Below the pieces are notes generated by a model. It was not told where the DNA came from. It searched no databases and saw nothing but the letters and a program-made list of their open reading frames with translations. Shown in pieces: positions 1 to 7,739 of a stretch of DNA of 32,859 nt. The stretch comes from a virus. The position numbers were made by a program, and so were the translations under genes. The DNA lies in the IMG/VR virus record IMGVR_UViG_3300031857_000796, positions 1 through 32,859 of that record; one strand, 5' to 3'. Numbering within the stretch: position 1 is the first letter of the stretch; each line of letters starts with the position of its first letter.

Positions 1-23
1 AAAAAATGATGAATAATTAGCCC

Positions 24-74
24 TGTGTAATAAGATTTGCATTTATTAAGCCTTATTCAGACTCTTATTACACA
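24..74. repeat. AT-rich 12-bp inverted repeat in the left non-coding region
   Basis: Bases 24-35 (TGTGTAATAAGA) are perfectly complementary to 63-74, with a 27-nt spacer. Neither side is followed directly by a T-tract, so this is not a standard intrinsic terminator. It could be a protein-binding palindrome or an mRNA 3' structure of a gene left of the window. I see no coding sequence in 1-370 apart from the short leader frame at 371. Confidence 0.5.
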
Positions 75-263
75 AGACAAGGGGGGACTATCCCAACCAC
101 TCAAACTGTATCGGGGTTTCAATTTGGAGTAGCCTCCCCTCCCATCTACACAATAATTTCTTGATTTACAATGAGTTAGGGGGGGGATGGTAAAGAAACA
201 TCTTTACGAAAATAAAAAATTAGTCAAGGTGGAGCTTGACAAAAAAATTTTTTTTGAAATAAA

Positions 264-296
264 TTTGGAAATGTCAAATAAAGGGTTGTAACTTTG
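264..296 (+). promoter_or_regulatory. Bacteroidota-type promoter P1 (late packaging operon)
   Basis: TTTG at 264-267 is followed after 21 nt by TAACTTTG at 289-296, an exact match to the Bacteroidota -7 consensus TAnnTTTG with a -33 TTTG. It lies about 125 nt upstream of the first gene, and no other promoter is apparent before 7680, so it probably drives genes 420-7607. Transcription would begin inside the G-rich run that starts at 296. Confidence 0.7.
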
Positions 297-318
297 GGGA
301 GGTTGGGTGGGGAGGTGG
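296..318 (+). other. G-rich tract with G-quadruplex potential at the P1 start site
   Basis: Between 296 and 318 there are six G-runs (4, 2, 3, 4, 2 and 2 G) separated by one or two bases. This allows a two-quartet G-quadruplex in the nontemplate strand or the nascent RNA. It overlaps the end of the -7 box and the expected initiation site of P1. Other G-runs occur at 81-86 and 179-186, so the whole leader is G-punctuated in otherwise AT-rich DNA. Function is unknown. Confidence 0.5.
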
Positions 319-370
319 AATATGATATATATGGAGAAAAGTTGTTCATAATATAGCATTGAGGTGAAAA

Positions 371-412
371 ATGGTCTTTAATAAGTTTGGAATATATTAT
401 ATCTTTGTTTAA
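371..412 (+). other. Possible 13-codon leader ORF
   Basis: An ATG at 371 sits 4 nt after GAGGTG, one of the clearest Shine-Dalgarno-like sequences in the window. It opens a 13-codon frame (MVFNKFGIYYIFV) that ends at TAA 410-412, 7 nt before the ATG of the next gene, which has no ribosome site of its own. It could act by translational coupling, or it could be the remnant of a longer start broken by a frameshift. No homology is claimed. Confidence 0.3.
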
Positions 413-419
413 ACTAAAT

Positions 420-773
420 ATGGAATCTGGTATTATATTGGTACAGAAGTTAAAGAAAAAGGAGAACAATGTGTTTTCCTTAGCTGAGAGGTATTACACT
501 ATTCTGTCTGCTATTAATGATTTAAAGCTTACAGAAAGGGAAATACAGCTCATAGCCTTTACAGCTATTAAAGGAAACATCTCCTATGCCAATATTAGAG
601 AAGAGTTTTGTAAGAAACATAACACCTCTTCAGCTACGATTAATAACATTATTTCTAAGCTTAAGAAGGTGAATGTGTTGATAAAGGATGGAACAAAGGT
701 GAAGGTGAATCCTGTTATTATTCTAGACTTCAACAAGAACATTTCTCTAGAAATAAAACTGACGCATGGATAA
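420..773 (+). CDS. Winged-helix-like DNA-binding protein, conserved in crAss-like phages
   Basis: The product is 117 residues from ATG 420. A TTG at 387 would add 11 residues but has no better ribosome site. The segment LTEREIQLIAFTAIKGNISYA, followed by a Ser/Thr-rich recognition-like helix (NTSSATINNIISKLKK) and a short beta-wing (VLIKDGTKVKVNP), reads as a winged helix-turn-helix. It is first in the late operon behind P1 and overlaps the HU/IHF-like gene by 8 nt, so the two are probably translationally coupled. A role in late transcription or packaging-site binding is inferred from position only. I recall similar proteins at this place in crAss-like genomes but could not verify this by search. 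Confidence 0.7.
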   Translation: MESGIILVQKLKKKENNVFSLAERYYTILSAINDLKLTEREIQLIAFTAIKGNISYANIREEFCKKHNTSSATINNIISKLKKVNVLIKDGTKVKVNPVIILDFNKNISLEIKLTHG

Positions 774-1182
774 GCCCCTATCACTTTCTGTAAAAGACTA
801 CATAATTAGGAAGATGGCTGTAAAGCTTCTTAAGAGTGAGAAGGCTATTGAGAGTGTTATTAACCATCAGTTTACGTCAACCAATAATGCTCTTTTAACA
901 AATAACAGTGTAGAGATTAGTGGGTTTGGAAAGTTCTTTTTTAATACAAAGAAGGCTCATAAGAAGCTCGATAAAATGTTCGCCCAAAAGGCAGCCCTTC
1001 AAAGACAGCTGGACAATCCAGACGTGTCTGAGAAAAGGAAAGAGACAGCCAAGGCTAAATTGTCTTCTTTAGAAATAGCCATTGAAATATTAAAACCAAA
1101 GATAGATGTTAGACTTGAGCAAGATTTACGAGGGGTGGAGGAACAATTTGATTCCCCCAGCTCATTTGAAAACGTTGATTGA
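766..1182 (+). CDS. HU/IHF-like DNA-bending protein
   Basis: The product is 138 residues. An N-terminal helical region is followed by VEISGFGKFFFNTKKAHKK (about 49-67), matching the HU/IHF beta-strand signature G-F-G-x-F that starts the DNA-embracing arm. The usual proline-tipped arm is not evident. The C-terminal half (68-138) is instead a charged, probably coiled-coil stretch with many Lys/Glu/Arg, unlike 90-residue bacterial HU. IHF-subunit-like genes are a known feature of crAss-like genomes. It likely binds phage DNA during transcription, replication or packaging. Its last 77 nt overlap the next gene, and its stop is TGA inside that overlap. Confidence 0.65.
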   Translation: MDKPLSLSVKDYIIRKMAVKLLKSEKAIESVINHQFTSTNNALLTNNSVEISGFGKFFFNTKKAHKKLDKMFAQKAALQRQLDNPDVSEKRKETAKAKLSSLEIAIEILKPKIDVRLEQDLRGVEEQFDSPSSFENVD

Positions 1183-1411
1183 TTCTACATATCAAGAAAG
1201 AATGGCAATATGCCTCACCTGTGAGCACCATTCTGATAATGCTAAAAAGAATGGGTATACGTCTGTAAGACCAGATGCCCATTGTACAAATTGTGGATGT
1301 ACGCTAGCTGCAAAGACAAAATGCCTTTCCTGTGAATGTCCTTTACAAAAATGGACAGCTGTTGTAAAGACACAGGAGGAAGAGAACAAACTTAAAAACG
1401 ATTTAAAATAA
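1106..1411 (+). CDS. Small zinc-ribbon-like protein
   Basis: The product is 101 residues. The N-terminus LSKIYEGWRNNLIPP is an amphipathic helix. Putative metal ligands follow: C36-x2-C39 with H41/H42, then C60-x2-C63-x-C65 and C73-x2-C76-x-C78. This arrangement suggests two treble-clef or zinc-ribbon sites. The ATG at 1106 lies inside the preceding gene, giving a 77-nt overlap, but the conserved-looking IYEGW segment is encoded there, which favours this start over a later one. It belongs to the string of small genes upstream of terminase. The molecular role is unknown; RNA, DNA or terminase binding are all possible. Confidence 0.75.
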   Translation: MLDLSKIYEGWRNNLIPPAHLKTLIDSTYQERMAICLTCEHHSDNAKKNGYTSVRPDAHCTNCGCTLAAKTKCLSCECPLQKWTAVVKTQEEENKLKNDLK

Positions 1412-1417
1412 CGCCTT

Positions 1418-1657
1418 ATGAAAGCAAGATTTGTAAAGCTGCCCCTTCATTCCTTCATTCAACAGCTTGTTGACCTCTATGAAATGGGAGTGGATTATGT
1501 AGATCTTGTTGGAGAATCAGATGTTATGCAAGACTACCTAGAAATACATTTCACTAACGAATATATGGCTCCAGGAGCAGAAGATCCTTTTGGAGAAGAG
1601 GGTGGTGATGATGATGAGTCACCTCTTTCAGACGAAAACTTAAACCAAATAATATGA
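1418..1657 (+). CDS. Small acidic protein of unknown function
   Basis: The product is 79 residues. It starts MKARFVKLPLHSFIQQLVDLYEMGVDYVDL, which reads as strand-helix-strand, and ends in a very acidic tail (GEEGGDDDESPLSDE, about 58-73). The start is 6 nt after the previous stop. Its own stop TGA overlaps the next ATG as ATGA, so translation of the next gene is probably coupled. The acidic tail could mimic nucleic acid or bind a basic partner, but this is speculation. It is unlikely to be a chance frame because it is tightly packed in the operon with no strand change. Confidence 0.65.
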   Translation: MKARFVKLPLHSFIQQLVDLYEMGVDYVDLVGESDVMQDYLEIHFTNEYMAPGAEDPFGEEGGDDDESPLSDENLNQII

Positions 1658-1842
1658 ACTTTCAAACTACACAAGATGCCTTTATGGCTATGGAAAGACT
1701 AGCTGCATTATGTGCAACGCCTGGTATTGCTGAAGACACACAAAAGATTGCTAATGCTCACATTCAACAAATTCTAAATTCAGTGGTGAAAGATGCTGTT
1801 ACAACAATGTCTGCTAAAGCATCAGGGCTAGTGGTGGTATAA
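1654..1842 (+). CDS. Small helical protein of unknown function
   Basis: The product is 62 residues, almost entirely predicted helix (DAFMAMERLAALCATPGIAEDTQKIANAHIQQIL...), with no membrane segment or recognisable motif. The start codon overlaps the preceding TGA (ATGA at 1654). Together with the compact spacing to the next gene (10 nt), this supports it being real. It might be an accessory or regulatory factor of the packaging machinery, judged only by position. Confidence 0.55.
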   Translation: MNFQTTQDAFMAMERLAALCATPGIAEDTQKIANAHIQQILNSVVKDAVTTMSAKASGLVVV

Positions 1843-1852
1843 AACTAAAAAG

Positions 1853-2140
1853 ATGACAAAGAAACCAAAGCATTACAACCAAGTGTTAAAGGTGCTACAA
1901 GAACTACAACATGGCTATCCTACATATAATATAGGTAGGCACATTGCAACAGCCCTAGCTGATTATGGAGACTTCTGGGGAATCTCAGACAAAGAGATGC
2001 TGTTTGCTCTCAAGAAGTATAAGTCCCAGCTTGAAATGGATGTTCCTCATTCAGACGATAAGGAAATAGATGACATTATAAAACAAGCTATGGACCTTGA
2101 TAACATTCTAAAAGAGGAAGATAATGGCGACAACTATTAA
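1853..2140 (+). CDS. Hypothetical protein upstream of the terminase genes
   Basis: The product is 95 residues and mainly helical. The N-terminal half is NQVLKVLQELQHGYPTYNIGRHIATALADYG, and the C-terminus is acidic. No catalytic motif is visible. Its end overlaps the next ATG by 17 nt (2124-2140). Conserved-looking aromatic and Gly positions (HGYPTYNIGRH, DFWGISDKEM) suggest a folded domain. Function is unknown; its place two genes before TerL makes a packaging-related role reasonable. Confidence 0.65.
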   Translation: MTKKPKHYNQVLKVLQELQHGYPTYNIGRHIATALADYGDFWGISDKEMLFALKKYKSQLEMDVPHSDDKEIDDIIKQAMDLDNILKEEDNGDNY

Positions 2141-2459
2141 GAAAACTACATACATAAACGCTGAACTCTCGTGGGCTGAAGAACAACTTAAATCCTGGAA
2201 AGCTTATGTAGATGCTAATCCCTTGCACGAACTAAAAGACAGGATTGAATGGAAGCCCACAGCTAAAGGAGGAATGATGCCTATGGTGATTGCTTCTATA
2301 GAGGCTCAGGGAAAGTTTATTCAAGAAACCATGAAAAATTACTTAGCTTTGGTGGAAGTGGTGGATAAACTTCGTAGTGCTGAAGAAGCAAAGGTGGAAG
2401 TGAGAGGGAAAGGAGAGCTCAGCTCAATGGCTGAAGACTTCCTTAAAAGCAGAAAATAA
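2124..2459 (+). CDS. Candidate small terminase subunit or packaging accessory protein
   Basis: The product is 111 residues and all helical: SWAEEQLKSWKAYVDANPLHELKDRI, then a GGMMP break, then a long helix covering about 50-90. It is immediately upstream of TerL with a TAATG stop/start overlap at 2457-2461. That is the usual position of the small terminase subunit, and the size and helical content fit. However, no helix-turn-helix DNA-binding domain is obvious, so this is a positional inference. It may instead be another packaging accessory factor. Confidence 0.55.
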   Translation: MATTIKKTTYINAELSWAEEQLKSWKAYVDANPLHELKDRIEWKPTAKGGMMPMVIASIEAQGKFIQETMKNYLALVEVVDKLRSAEEAKVEVRGKGELSSMAEDFLKSRK

Positions 2460-4471
2460 TGGAAATACAGAGTATAGATTATAAAGATTGGTACCTTAAC
2501 CAGAAAAGGATTCCTGATAAGGATTCTGTCGAGTATAAACAATTCTTTAATTTCCATAAAGAGCTTTGTTTAAATGGAGCTATGATGGGGGGTGTTTACA
2601 TCAACCCCTTTTTATATTGGCACCTTAACTTCTGGAACACAGAGGTGGATGTTATGGATGAACGTGGTAGGATTTCCCAGAAATATGCCAACCCTCTGCT
2701 TAGAGATAATGAGTGGGTGATAACAAATGAGATAGATAAGGCTCAACAAGAGAAGAAAGGACTGGTAATATTAGGAATCAGACGTTTGGCTAAGTCTGTT
2801 ATAGAGAGCTCTTACATAGGATGGGGAGCTACATTTGATGAGAACTCACAAAACATTATTGCTGGCTTGAACGCTCCAGATATAAAACTTATTACAGATA
2901 AGATTGATAAAGGACTCAACTTCCTTCCAGAAGCTTGGAGGTGGCAAAGGATAGAAGACAATTGGAAGAACCAAGTTTCATTAGGAATTAAAACCAAAGG
3001 AGGAGAACGTATACCATTTTCACAAATCCTCATTCGTAACCTTGATGAAGGTAATAATGAAGAAGCGATTGCTGGTACCAAACCACGCAAGCTCATTATT
3101 GACGAGATTGGTAAAGGTAACTTTCTTAGAGGATTCCAGGCTGCAGTTCCTGGTTTCACCACTCCCTACGGATGGGGATGTTCTCCAATTCTTACAGGCA
3201 CTGGGGGTGATATGAAGAAATTCATGGATGCTAAGAGTCTGATGTTTGATGTGAACAATTTCAACTTTCTTACATATAATAATGAGAAAGATGAAAAGCG
3301 TGTTCATGGACTTTTCATTTCCTATAAATATAGGATGGAGGCTAAAGAACAATCCACATTGGGGGACTACCTCAGTATTCCTGCTCTTAAAGAGATTCCA
3401 ATGCTGGTGAGCAACGAAGAGAAAGCTCTTGAAATTACTAACAATAACCTAGAAAGATTAAAGAAAGCAGGAGATAGAATAGCCTATCTTAAAGAAAAGA
3501 TGTACTATCCTATAGAAGTGGATGACATCTTTCTTAATGAGGATACAAACATATTTGATATTGAGGCTGCTAAGCGTCAGAAGTTTAGGCTTATGCAACA
3601 GGAGAAAACAGGTGTTCCTGTTATTCTGTTTAATGATGGAGATAAGATTGCACATGAGTTTACAGACAAACAACCCATCACAAACTTTCCTCTTAAGAAC
3701 TCAGACTTAAAAGATGCTCCTGTTGTAATATATGAGTTTCCCATCGAAAACCCTCCTTATGGATTGTATGTTGCAGGAGTGGATCCTTACAGACAGGGTA
3801 AATCAGCATATAGCTCCTCATTGGGAGCAGTTTATGTTTATAAACGAATGCATGATATTACAGGTGAGAAATATCAGGACATGTTTGTAGCAAGCTATGT
3901 AGCACGTCCTGATAAGAAGGAAACCTGGGAAGAACAAGCACGTCTACTTATTAAGTATTACAATGCTCGCACCCTTTGTGAAAATGATGATATATCGTTT
4001 ATTGAATACATGAAATCAAAAGGAGATGCACACTATTTGGAAAAGCAACCACAGTGGCTTATGGAGGTGGTACCAAACACCACAGTTAAACGTGAATATG
4101 GAGTACATAGATCTTCACAAAAAATCATCGATTACCTTCACAATTGCTTAAAGAAGTATTTGGAAGAGGTGATTTATAAAGAAACTGATGAACATGGTAA
4201 TGTTACAAAAGAAGTGACAGGGGTGAGTAAGATGTTTGATCCTGTTCTCTTAGAAGAAATAATACAATACAATGATCAGGGAAACTTTGACCGTATTGTA
4301 GCAGCAGAACTAGCTATAGCTCAAGCTATGAAGATGGATCCTATATTAGGAAAGGTGGGAGGATCTGGTGATGCAAGAGTGGCAGCTTTGTTCTCAAAGA
4401 AACCAAAATCCACCCTTTTCTCAGAATCTAGAGGATTATTTAATCAAAGAAAAAGTAAATTATTTATATAA
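2459..4471 (+). CDS. terL: Terminase large subunit (ATPase-nuclease)
   Basis: The product is 670 residues and pumps DNA into the prohead through the portal, powered by ATP, and cuts it. The N-terminal ATPase has a deviant Walker A GIRRLAKS (106-113, Lys112), Walker B KLIIDE (211-216, Asp215/Glu216) and coupling motif LTGTGGD (245-251). The C-terminal RNase H-like nuclease has a first catalytic strand GLYVAGVDPYRQG (Asp442) and an acidic cluster ENDD (508-511). The length fits crAss-like TerL. It starts by TAATG overlap with the previous gene and ends by TAATG overlap with portal, so the products are likely made coordinately. Confidence 0.95.
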   Translation: MEIQSIDYKDWYLNQKRIPDKDSVEYKQFFNFHKELCLNGAMMGGVYINPFLYWHLNFWNTEVDVMDERGRISQKYANPLLRDNEWVITNEIDKAQQEKKGLVILGIRRLAKSVIESSYIGWGATFDENSQNIIAGLNAPDIKLITDKIDKGLNFLPEAWRWQRIEDNWKNQVSLGIKTKGGERIPFSQILIRNLDEGNNEEAIAGTKPRKLIIDEIGKGNFLRGFQAAVPGFTTPYGWGCSPILTGTGGDMKKFMDAKSLMFDVNNFNFLTYNNEKDEKRVHGLFISYKYRMEAKEQSTLGDYLSIPALKEIPMLVSNEEKALEITNNNLERLKKAGDRIAYLKEKMYYPIEVDDIFLNEDTNIFDIEAAKRQKFRLMQQEKTGVPVILFNDGDKIAHEFTDKQPITNFPLKNSDLKDAPVVIYEFPIENPPYGLYVAGVDPYRQGKSAYSSSLGAVYVYKRMHDITGEKYQDMFVASYVARPDKKETWEEQARLLIKYYNARTLCENDDISFIEYMKSKGDAHYLEKQPQWLMEVVPNTTVKREYGVHRSSQKIIDYLHNCLKKYLEEVIYKETDEHGNVTKEVTGVSKMFDPVLLEEIIQYNDQGNFDRIVAAELAIAQAMKMDPILGKVGGSGDARVAALFSKKPKSTLFSESRGLFNQRKSKLFI

Positions 4472-7080
4472 TGGCTATTATTAGGTATACCAAAGATGCA
4501 ACGATACGCTATGCTTATCTTAATATATTTCCCGATCAGTTCAAAACTGAAAAGGAAAAGAAGGATGAAAGTTGGATAAAGAACACGATGGACTATTTTG
4601 CAAACAAAGCTTATGCTGAGTTTGTAAAAAACCGTGATACATTTGTAAGAAATTATGACCTTGTTAAAGGGATTCTCACTCCTGAGGACTTCTATCAAGA
4701 ACCTGAGGTGAGAAGTTTTACAGACACTCTTACAGCAAATTTAGAGCTTCCAAAATACGTTAAGCACTATTCTATTGTAACTTCTCCTATAAACACATTG
4801 ATAGGTGAAATATCAAAACGACCAGATACATATAGAGTGAAGGCTTTTGATGATGATAGTAAGTCTGAAGAACTAGAATATAAAACAGGCATCCTTCAAG
4901 AATTTATTACAAGTTCTGCTAGAAAGAAAATAATGGAGAAGCTAGCAATGGAGGGATATACAGATGAAGAAGGAGAGAATCAAGTTTCTGAAGAGCAAAT
5001 AGAGCAACTCACTGCTGACAAGATAAAGGATGAATTGGATGCTTATACATCTGTTGCTGAGAAGTGGGCAAACCACATTCTCACTTGTCAAAAGATGGAA
5101 TTCAATCTTAAAGAAAAAAGTGAAGATGCTTTTAGAGATCTTCTTGTTTCTGCAAGAGAATTCTACCATATATATGAGGACAATTCTAAACTTGGATTTA
5201 ATATAGAGGTAGCTAATCCCAAGAACACTTGGTTCCTCACCACCCCTGATAGAAAATATATTTCAGACACCACTGGTAGAGCACAAGGTGCTTATGCTGC
5301 TGGTACAGTGCAGGTGATGGAGCTTTCTGAGATAATTGAAACTTTCCCTGACATTACAAAAGAAGAGATAGACCATTTAAGATCTTCTCTCCAAGATTAT
5401 GGATTGATAAACGTAAGAGAATCAAACTTAGGAAATCCTAACGTATCTCCTGGTATTGATTCTGTAACATACGATACTTTTGACCCCCTTGTATTACAAA
5501 CAAGAATGATCATTGAAAGTGAGATGAAGGAGAATAATGATGGCCTTAAAGATTTCCTTGGTCTCACTTCCAATGTGTCATCATTTGGATACAAGTATGT
5601 TGTAGTGAGGGCTTATTGGCTTTCTAAAAAGAAAATAGGAAAGCTTATATACACAGATGAGATGGGTAATGAGCAGTCTACATTAGTGGATGAAACTTAC
5701 AAATCTGGATCAATGCCTACACAACAGTCTTTAGAATGGGGATGGATAAATCAGTGGTATCAGGGTGTGAAGATTGGACCTGACATCTATCATATTAAGC
5801 CTTTTAAACTTCTTAACTATTGTCCTATTATAGGAACCACTTTTGAGATTAAGAACACAGAAGCTCGTTCTCTTGTAGATTTGATGAAACCTTTTCAGGT
5901 GTTGTACAATGTATGTATGAACCAGCTTTACAAGCTTCTTGAGAAAGAAGTGGGTAAGGTGTATCTAACATCTATTAGACACGTTCCTGTTCCTAAAGAT
6001 GGTGATGCACAGGATGCATTAGATGTTTGGGAAATGGAAGCTAGGAATAGAGGTGTGGTATTTATTGATGATTCTCCAGAGAACCTCAAATCTCCCTCAT
6101 CATTCAACCAGTTTAGAGATATAGACCTCACACGTACACAAGAGATACAATCTCGTTACCAACTTGCTATGCAATTAAAAACTGAGTGTTGGGAACTAGT
6201 TGGTATTTCTAGACAAAGATTGGGATCTGTTACAGCTTCAGAATCTGCAACAGGTACAAATGCAGCATTGCAACAGTCTTATTCTCAAACAGAACCTTTG
6301 TTTGTAGCACATGAATATGTAATGGGTCAGCTCTACCAAGCAATTATAGATGCTGCTTTATATGTAGAAAGTCAAAAACCACAATCAACGCTTTCTTACA
6401 TTACATCTGAGGGAGAATCAGCGTTTGTTCAAGTGAATGGTACAGATCTCAGATTCCGTGATCTGAAAGTGTTCCCAACTAACAGACCTGAGGATAATCA
6501 AATGTTCCAAGAAATCAGACAACTTGCACAACCGCTTATGCAGAACGGAGGATCTCTATACGATGTAATTGAGCTCTATTCTACTAAGTCTGTAAGAGAA
6601 ATGAAGAAAACCTTCAAAACTCTTAAAGAAAGACAAGAACAAATGCAAGATCAGCAAATGCAACAGCAACAACAGCAAATGGAACAACAGCAACAAATTG
6701 CTCAAGCCCAATTGCAACAAGCTCAATTACAGCATGAACAAACTGTTGCTAATGACAACTATCAAAAACAACTTGATAGGCTTTCTAAAGAGAAGATTGC
6801 AATTATTCAAGCTACAGGATTTGGTAATGTTGAGTCTGAAGATGTTAATGCAAATGCTATTCCTGATGTATTGGAAATGAGTAAGTTGGCAGATGCTAGA
6901 GCAAAAGCTGATAAAGATTATAGCGTTAAGCTTGCTGATATAAACGCTAAGAACAAACAGTCTTCTGATAAGATGGCTCTTGAGAGAGAAAAGCTTCAAG
7001 TGGCTAGAGAGAACCAAGCTAATGATCTTGCTATAGCTAAGGAGAATGCTAAGAACAGGGCTAATAAAAAATCTAAATAA
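4471..7080 (+). CDS. Portal protein
   Basis: The product is 869 residues, probably a ring at the capsid vertex through which DNA passes and to which TerL and the neck rings attach. It directly follows TerL and is the size of crAss-like portals, which are much larger than the usual 450-600 residues. Early segments (FVKNRDTFVRNYDLVKGILTPEDF) and the central region (about 440-620, ending in GISRQRLGSVTASESATGTNAALQQS) match the portal wing/stem style. From about 715 to 765 there is a Gln-rich helix with Q-runs, then a long charged coiled coil to the end, probably a barrel or an internal extension. Confidence 0.9.
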   Translation: MAIIRYTKDATIRYAYLNIFPDQFKTEKEKKDESWIKNTMDYFANKAYAEFVKNRDTFVRNYDLVKGILTPEDFYQEPEVRSFTDTLTANLELPKYVKHYSIVTSPINTLIGEISKRPDTYRVKAFDDDSKSEELEYKTGILQEFITSSARKKIMEKLAMEGYTDEEGENQVSEEQIEQLTADKIKDELDAYTSVAEKWANHILTCQKMEFNLKEKSEDAFRDLLVSAREFYHIYEDNSKLGFNIEVANPKNTWFLTTPDRKYISDTTGRAQGAYAAGTVQVMELSEIIETFPDITKEEIDHLRSSLQDYGLINVRESNLGNPNVSPGIDSVTYDTFDPLVLQTRMIIESEMKENNDGLKDFLGLTSNVSSFGYKYVVVRAYWLSKKKIGKLIYTDEMGNEQSTLVDETYKSGSMPTQQSLEWGWINQWYQGVKIGPDIYHIKPFKLLNYCPIIGTTFEIKNTEARSLVDLMKPFQVLYNVCMNQLYKLLEKEVGKVYLTSIRHVPVPKDGDAQDALDVWEMEARNRGVVFIDDSPENLKSPSSFNQFRDIDLTRTQEIQSRYQLAMQLKTECWELVGISRQRLGSVTASESATGTNAALQQSYSQTEPLFVAHEYVMGQLYQAIIDAALYVESQKPQSTLSYITSEGESAFVQVNGTDLRFRDLKVFPTNRPEDNQMFQEIRQLAQPLMQNGGSLYDVIELYSTKSVREMKKTFKTLKERQEQMQDQQMQQQQQQMEQQQQIAQAQLQQAQLQHEQTVANDNYQKQLDRLSKEKIAIIQATGFGNVESEDVNANAIPDVLEMSKLADARAKADKDYSVKLADINAKNKQSSDKMALEREKLQVARENQANDLAIAKENAKNRANKKSK

Positions 7081-7607
7081 TGTTAGATAGTAATATTCTA
7101 ATAAGTACAATTGAGTGGATAGGGGAAAAGTGGAACAACTACCTTTCCCCAGTGTCTGTATTAAGATGCTATGAAAGTGGTGTCTTATTAAGACTAGGTA
7201 AATATAAAAAGAATTTAAAGGAAGGTCTTAACTTTAAAATACCACTAATTGACGAAATACATACATGTATAAGAACAATAGACACTTTTCCTTTACACCC
7301 TATAGATATTACAACAATAGATGGTAAACAAGTGAGTGTTGAACCAATTGTAATGTTTGAAATCACTGATCCTAAGAAGTATCTGATTGATACAAACGAA
7401 GCTGGTGGAAATATAATGGATATTTCACGTGGAACGACTGCAGACTATTTAACAGATTGTACGTGGGAAGAAATTAAAGAAAAGAAAACTCTGACAGCTA
7501 TAAAAAACTCCATCAAGAAAGAATGTGAACCTATGGGAATTCTTGTTCACAAGGTATATTTTGCTAGAGTGGTGACAACAAAAGTGTATACAGTGTTCAA
7601 AGAATAA
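7080..7607 (+). CDS. SPFH/band-7 (stomatin-prohibitin-like) domain protein
   Basis: The product is 175 residues. Residues about 25-130 carry the band-7 pattern: CYESGVLLRLGKYKKNLKEGLNFKIPLIDEIHTC, then a strand with VSVEPIVMFEITDPKKYL. In cells this family forms oligomeric membrane-associated scaffolds. Here the usual C-terminal coiled coil is absent and no clear transmembrane helix precedes the domain, so it is a minimal form. It is coupled to portal by TAATG and is last in the packaging transcript. A structural or host-membrane-associated role in head assembly is possible but unproven. The domain call is fairly secure; the function is not. Confidence 0.75.
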   Translation: MLDSNILISTIEWIGEKWNNYLSPVSVLRCYESGVLLRLGKYKKNLKEGLNFKIPLIDEIHTCIRTIDTFPLHPIDITTIDGKQVSVEPIVMFEITDPKKYLIDTNEAGGNIMDISRGTTADYLTDCTWEEIKEKKTLTAIKNSIKKECEPMGILVHKVYFARVVTTKVYTVFKE

Positions 7608-7679
7608 ACGTTTTTAGTTAGAGTAAAAAATATTAATGCTATATTATCCGCAAAAATCAACTATAACATACGTTTCTTC

Positions 7680-7710
7680 TTTGCTGTTAAACAATAGTGA
7701 TTTAGCTTTA
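7680..7710 (+). promoter_or_regulatory. Bacteroidota-type promoter P2 (capsid operon)
   Basis: TTTG at 7680-7683, a 19-nt spacer, then TAGCTTTA at 7703-7710, one mismatch from TTTG-N19-TAnnTTTG. It lies in the 132-nt gap between the SPFH gene and the scaffold candidate and would give a short leader of about 25 nt before ATG 7740. It probably gives the capsid genes their own strong late expression. Confidence 0.65.
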
Positions 7711-7739
7711 CATTGAAAACCAGATAAATACAACTACAT

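Noticed and set aside
224-469. 81-residue minus-strand open frame across the left leader
   Set aside because: It is antisense to promoter P1 and the start of the first gene, has low-complexity Phe/Ser/Asn composition and no ribosome site.
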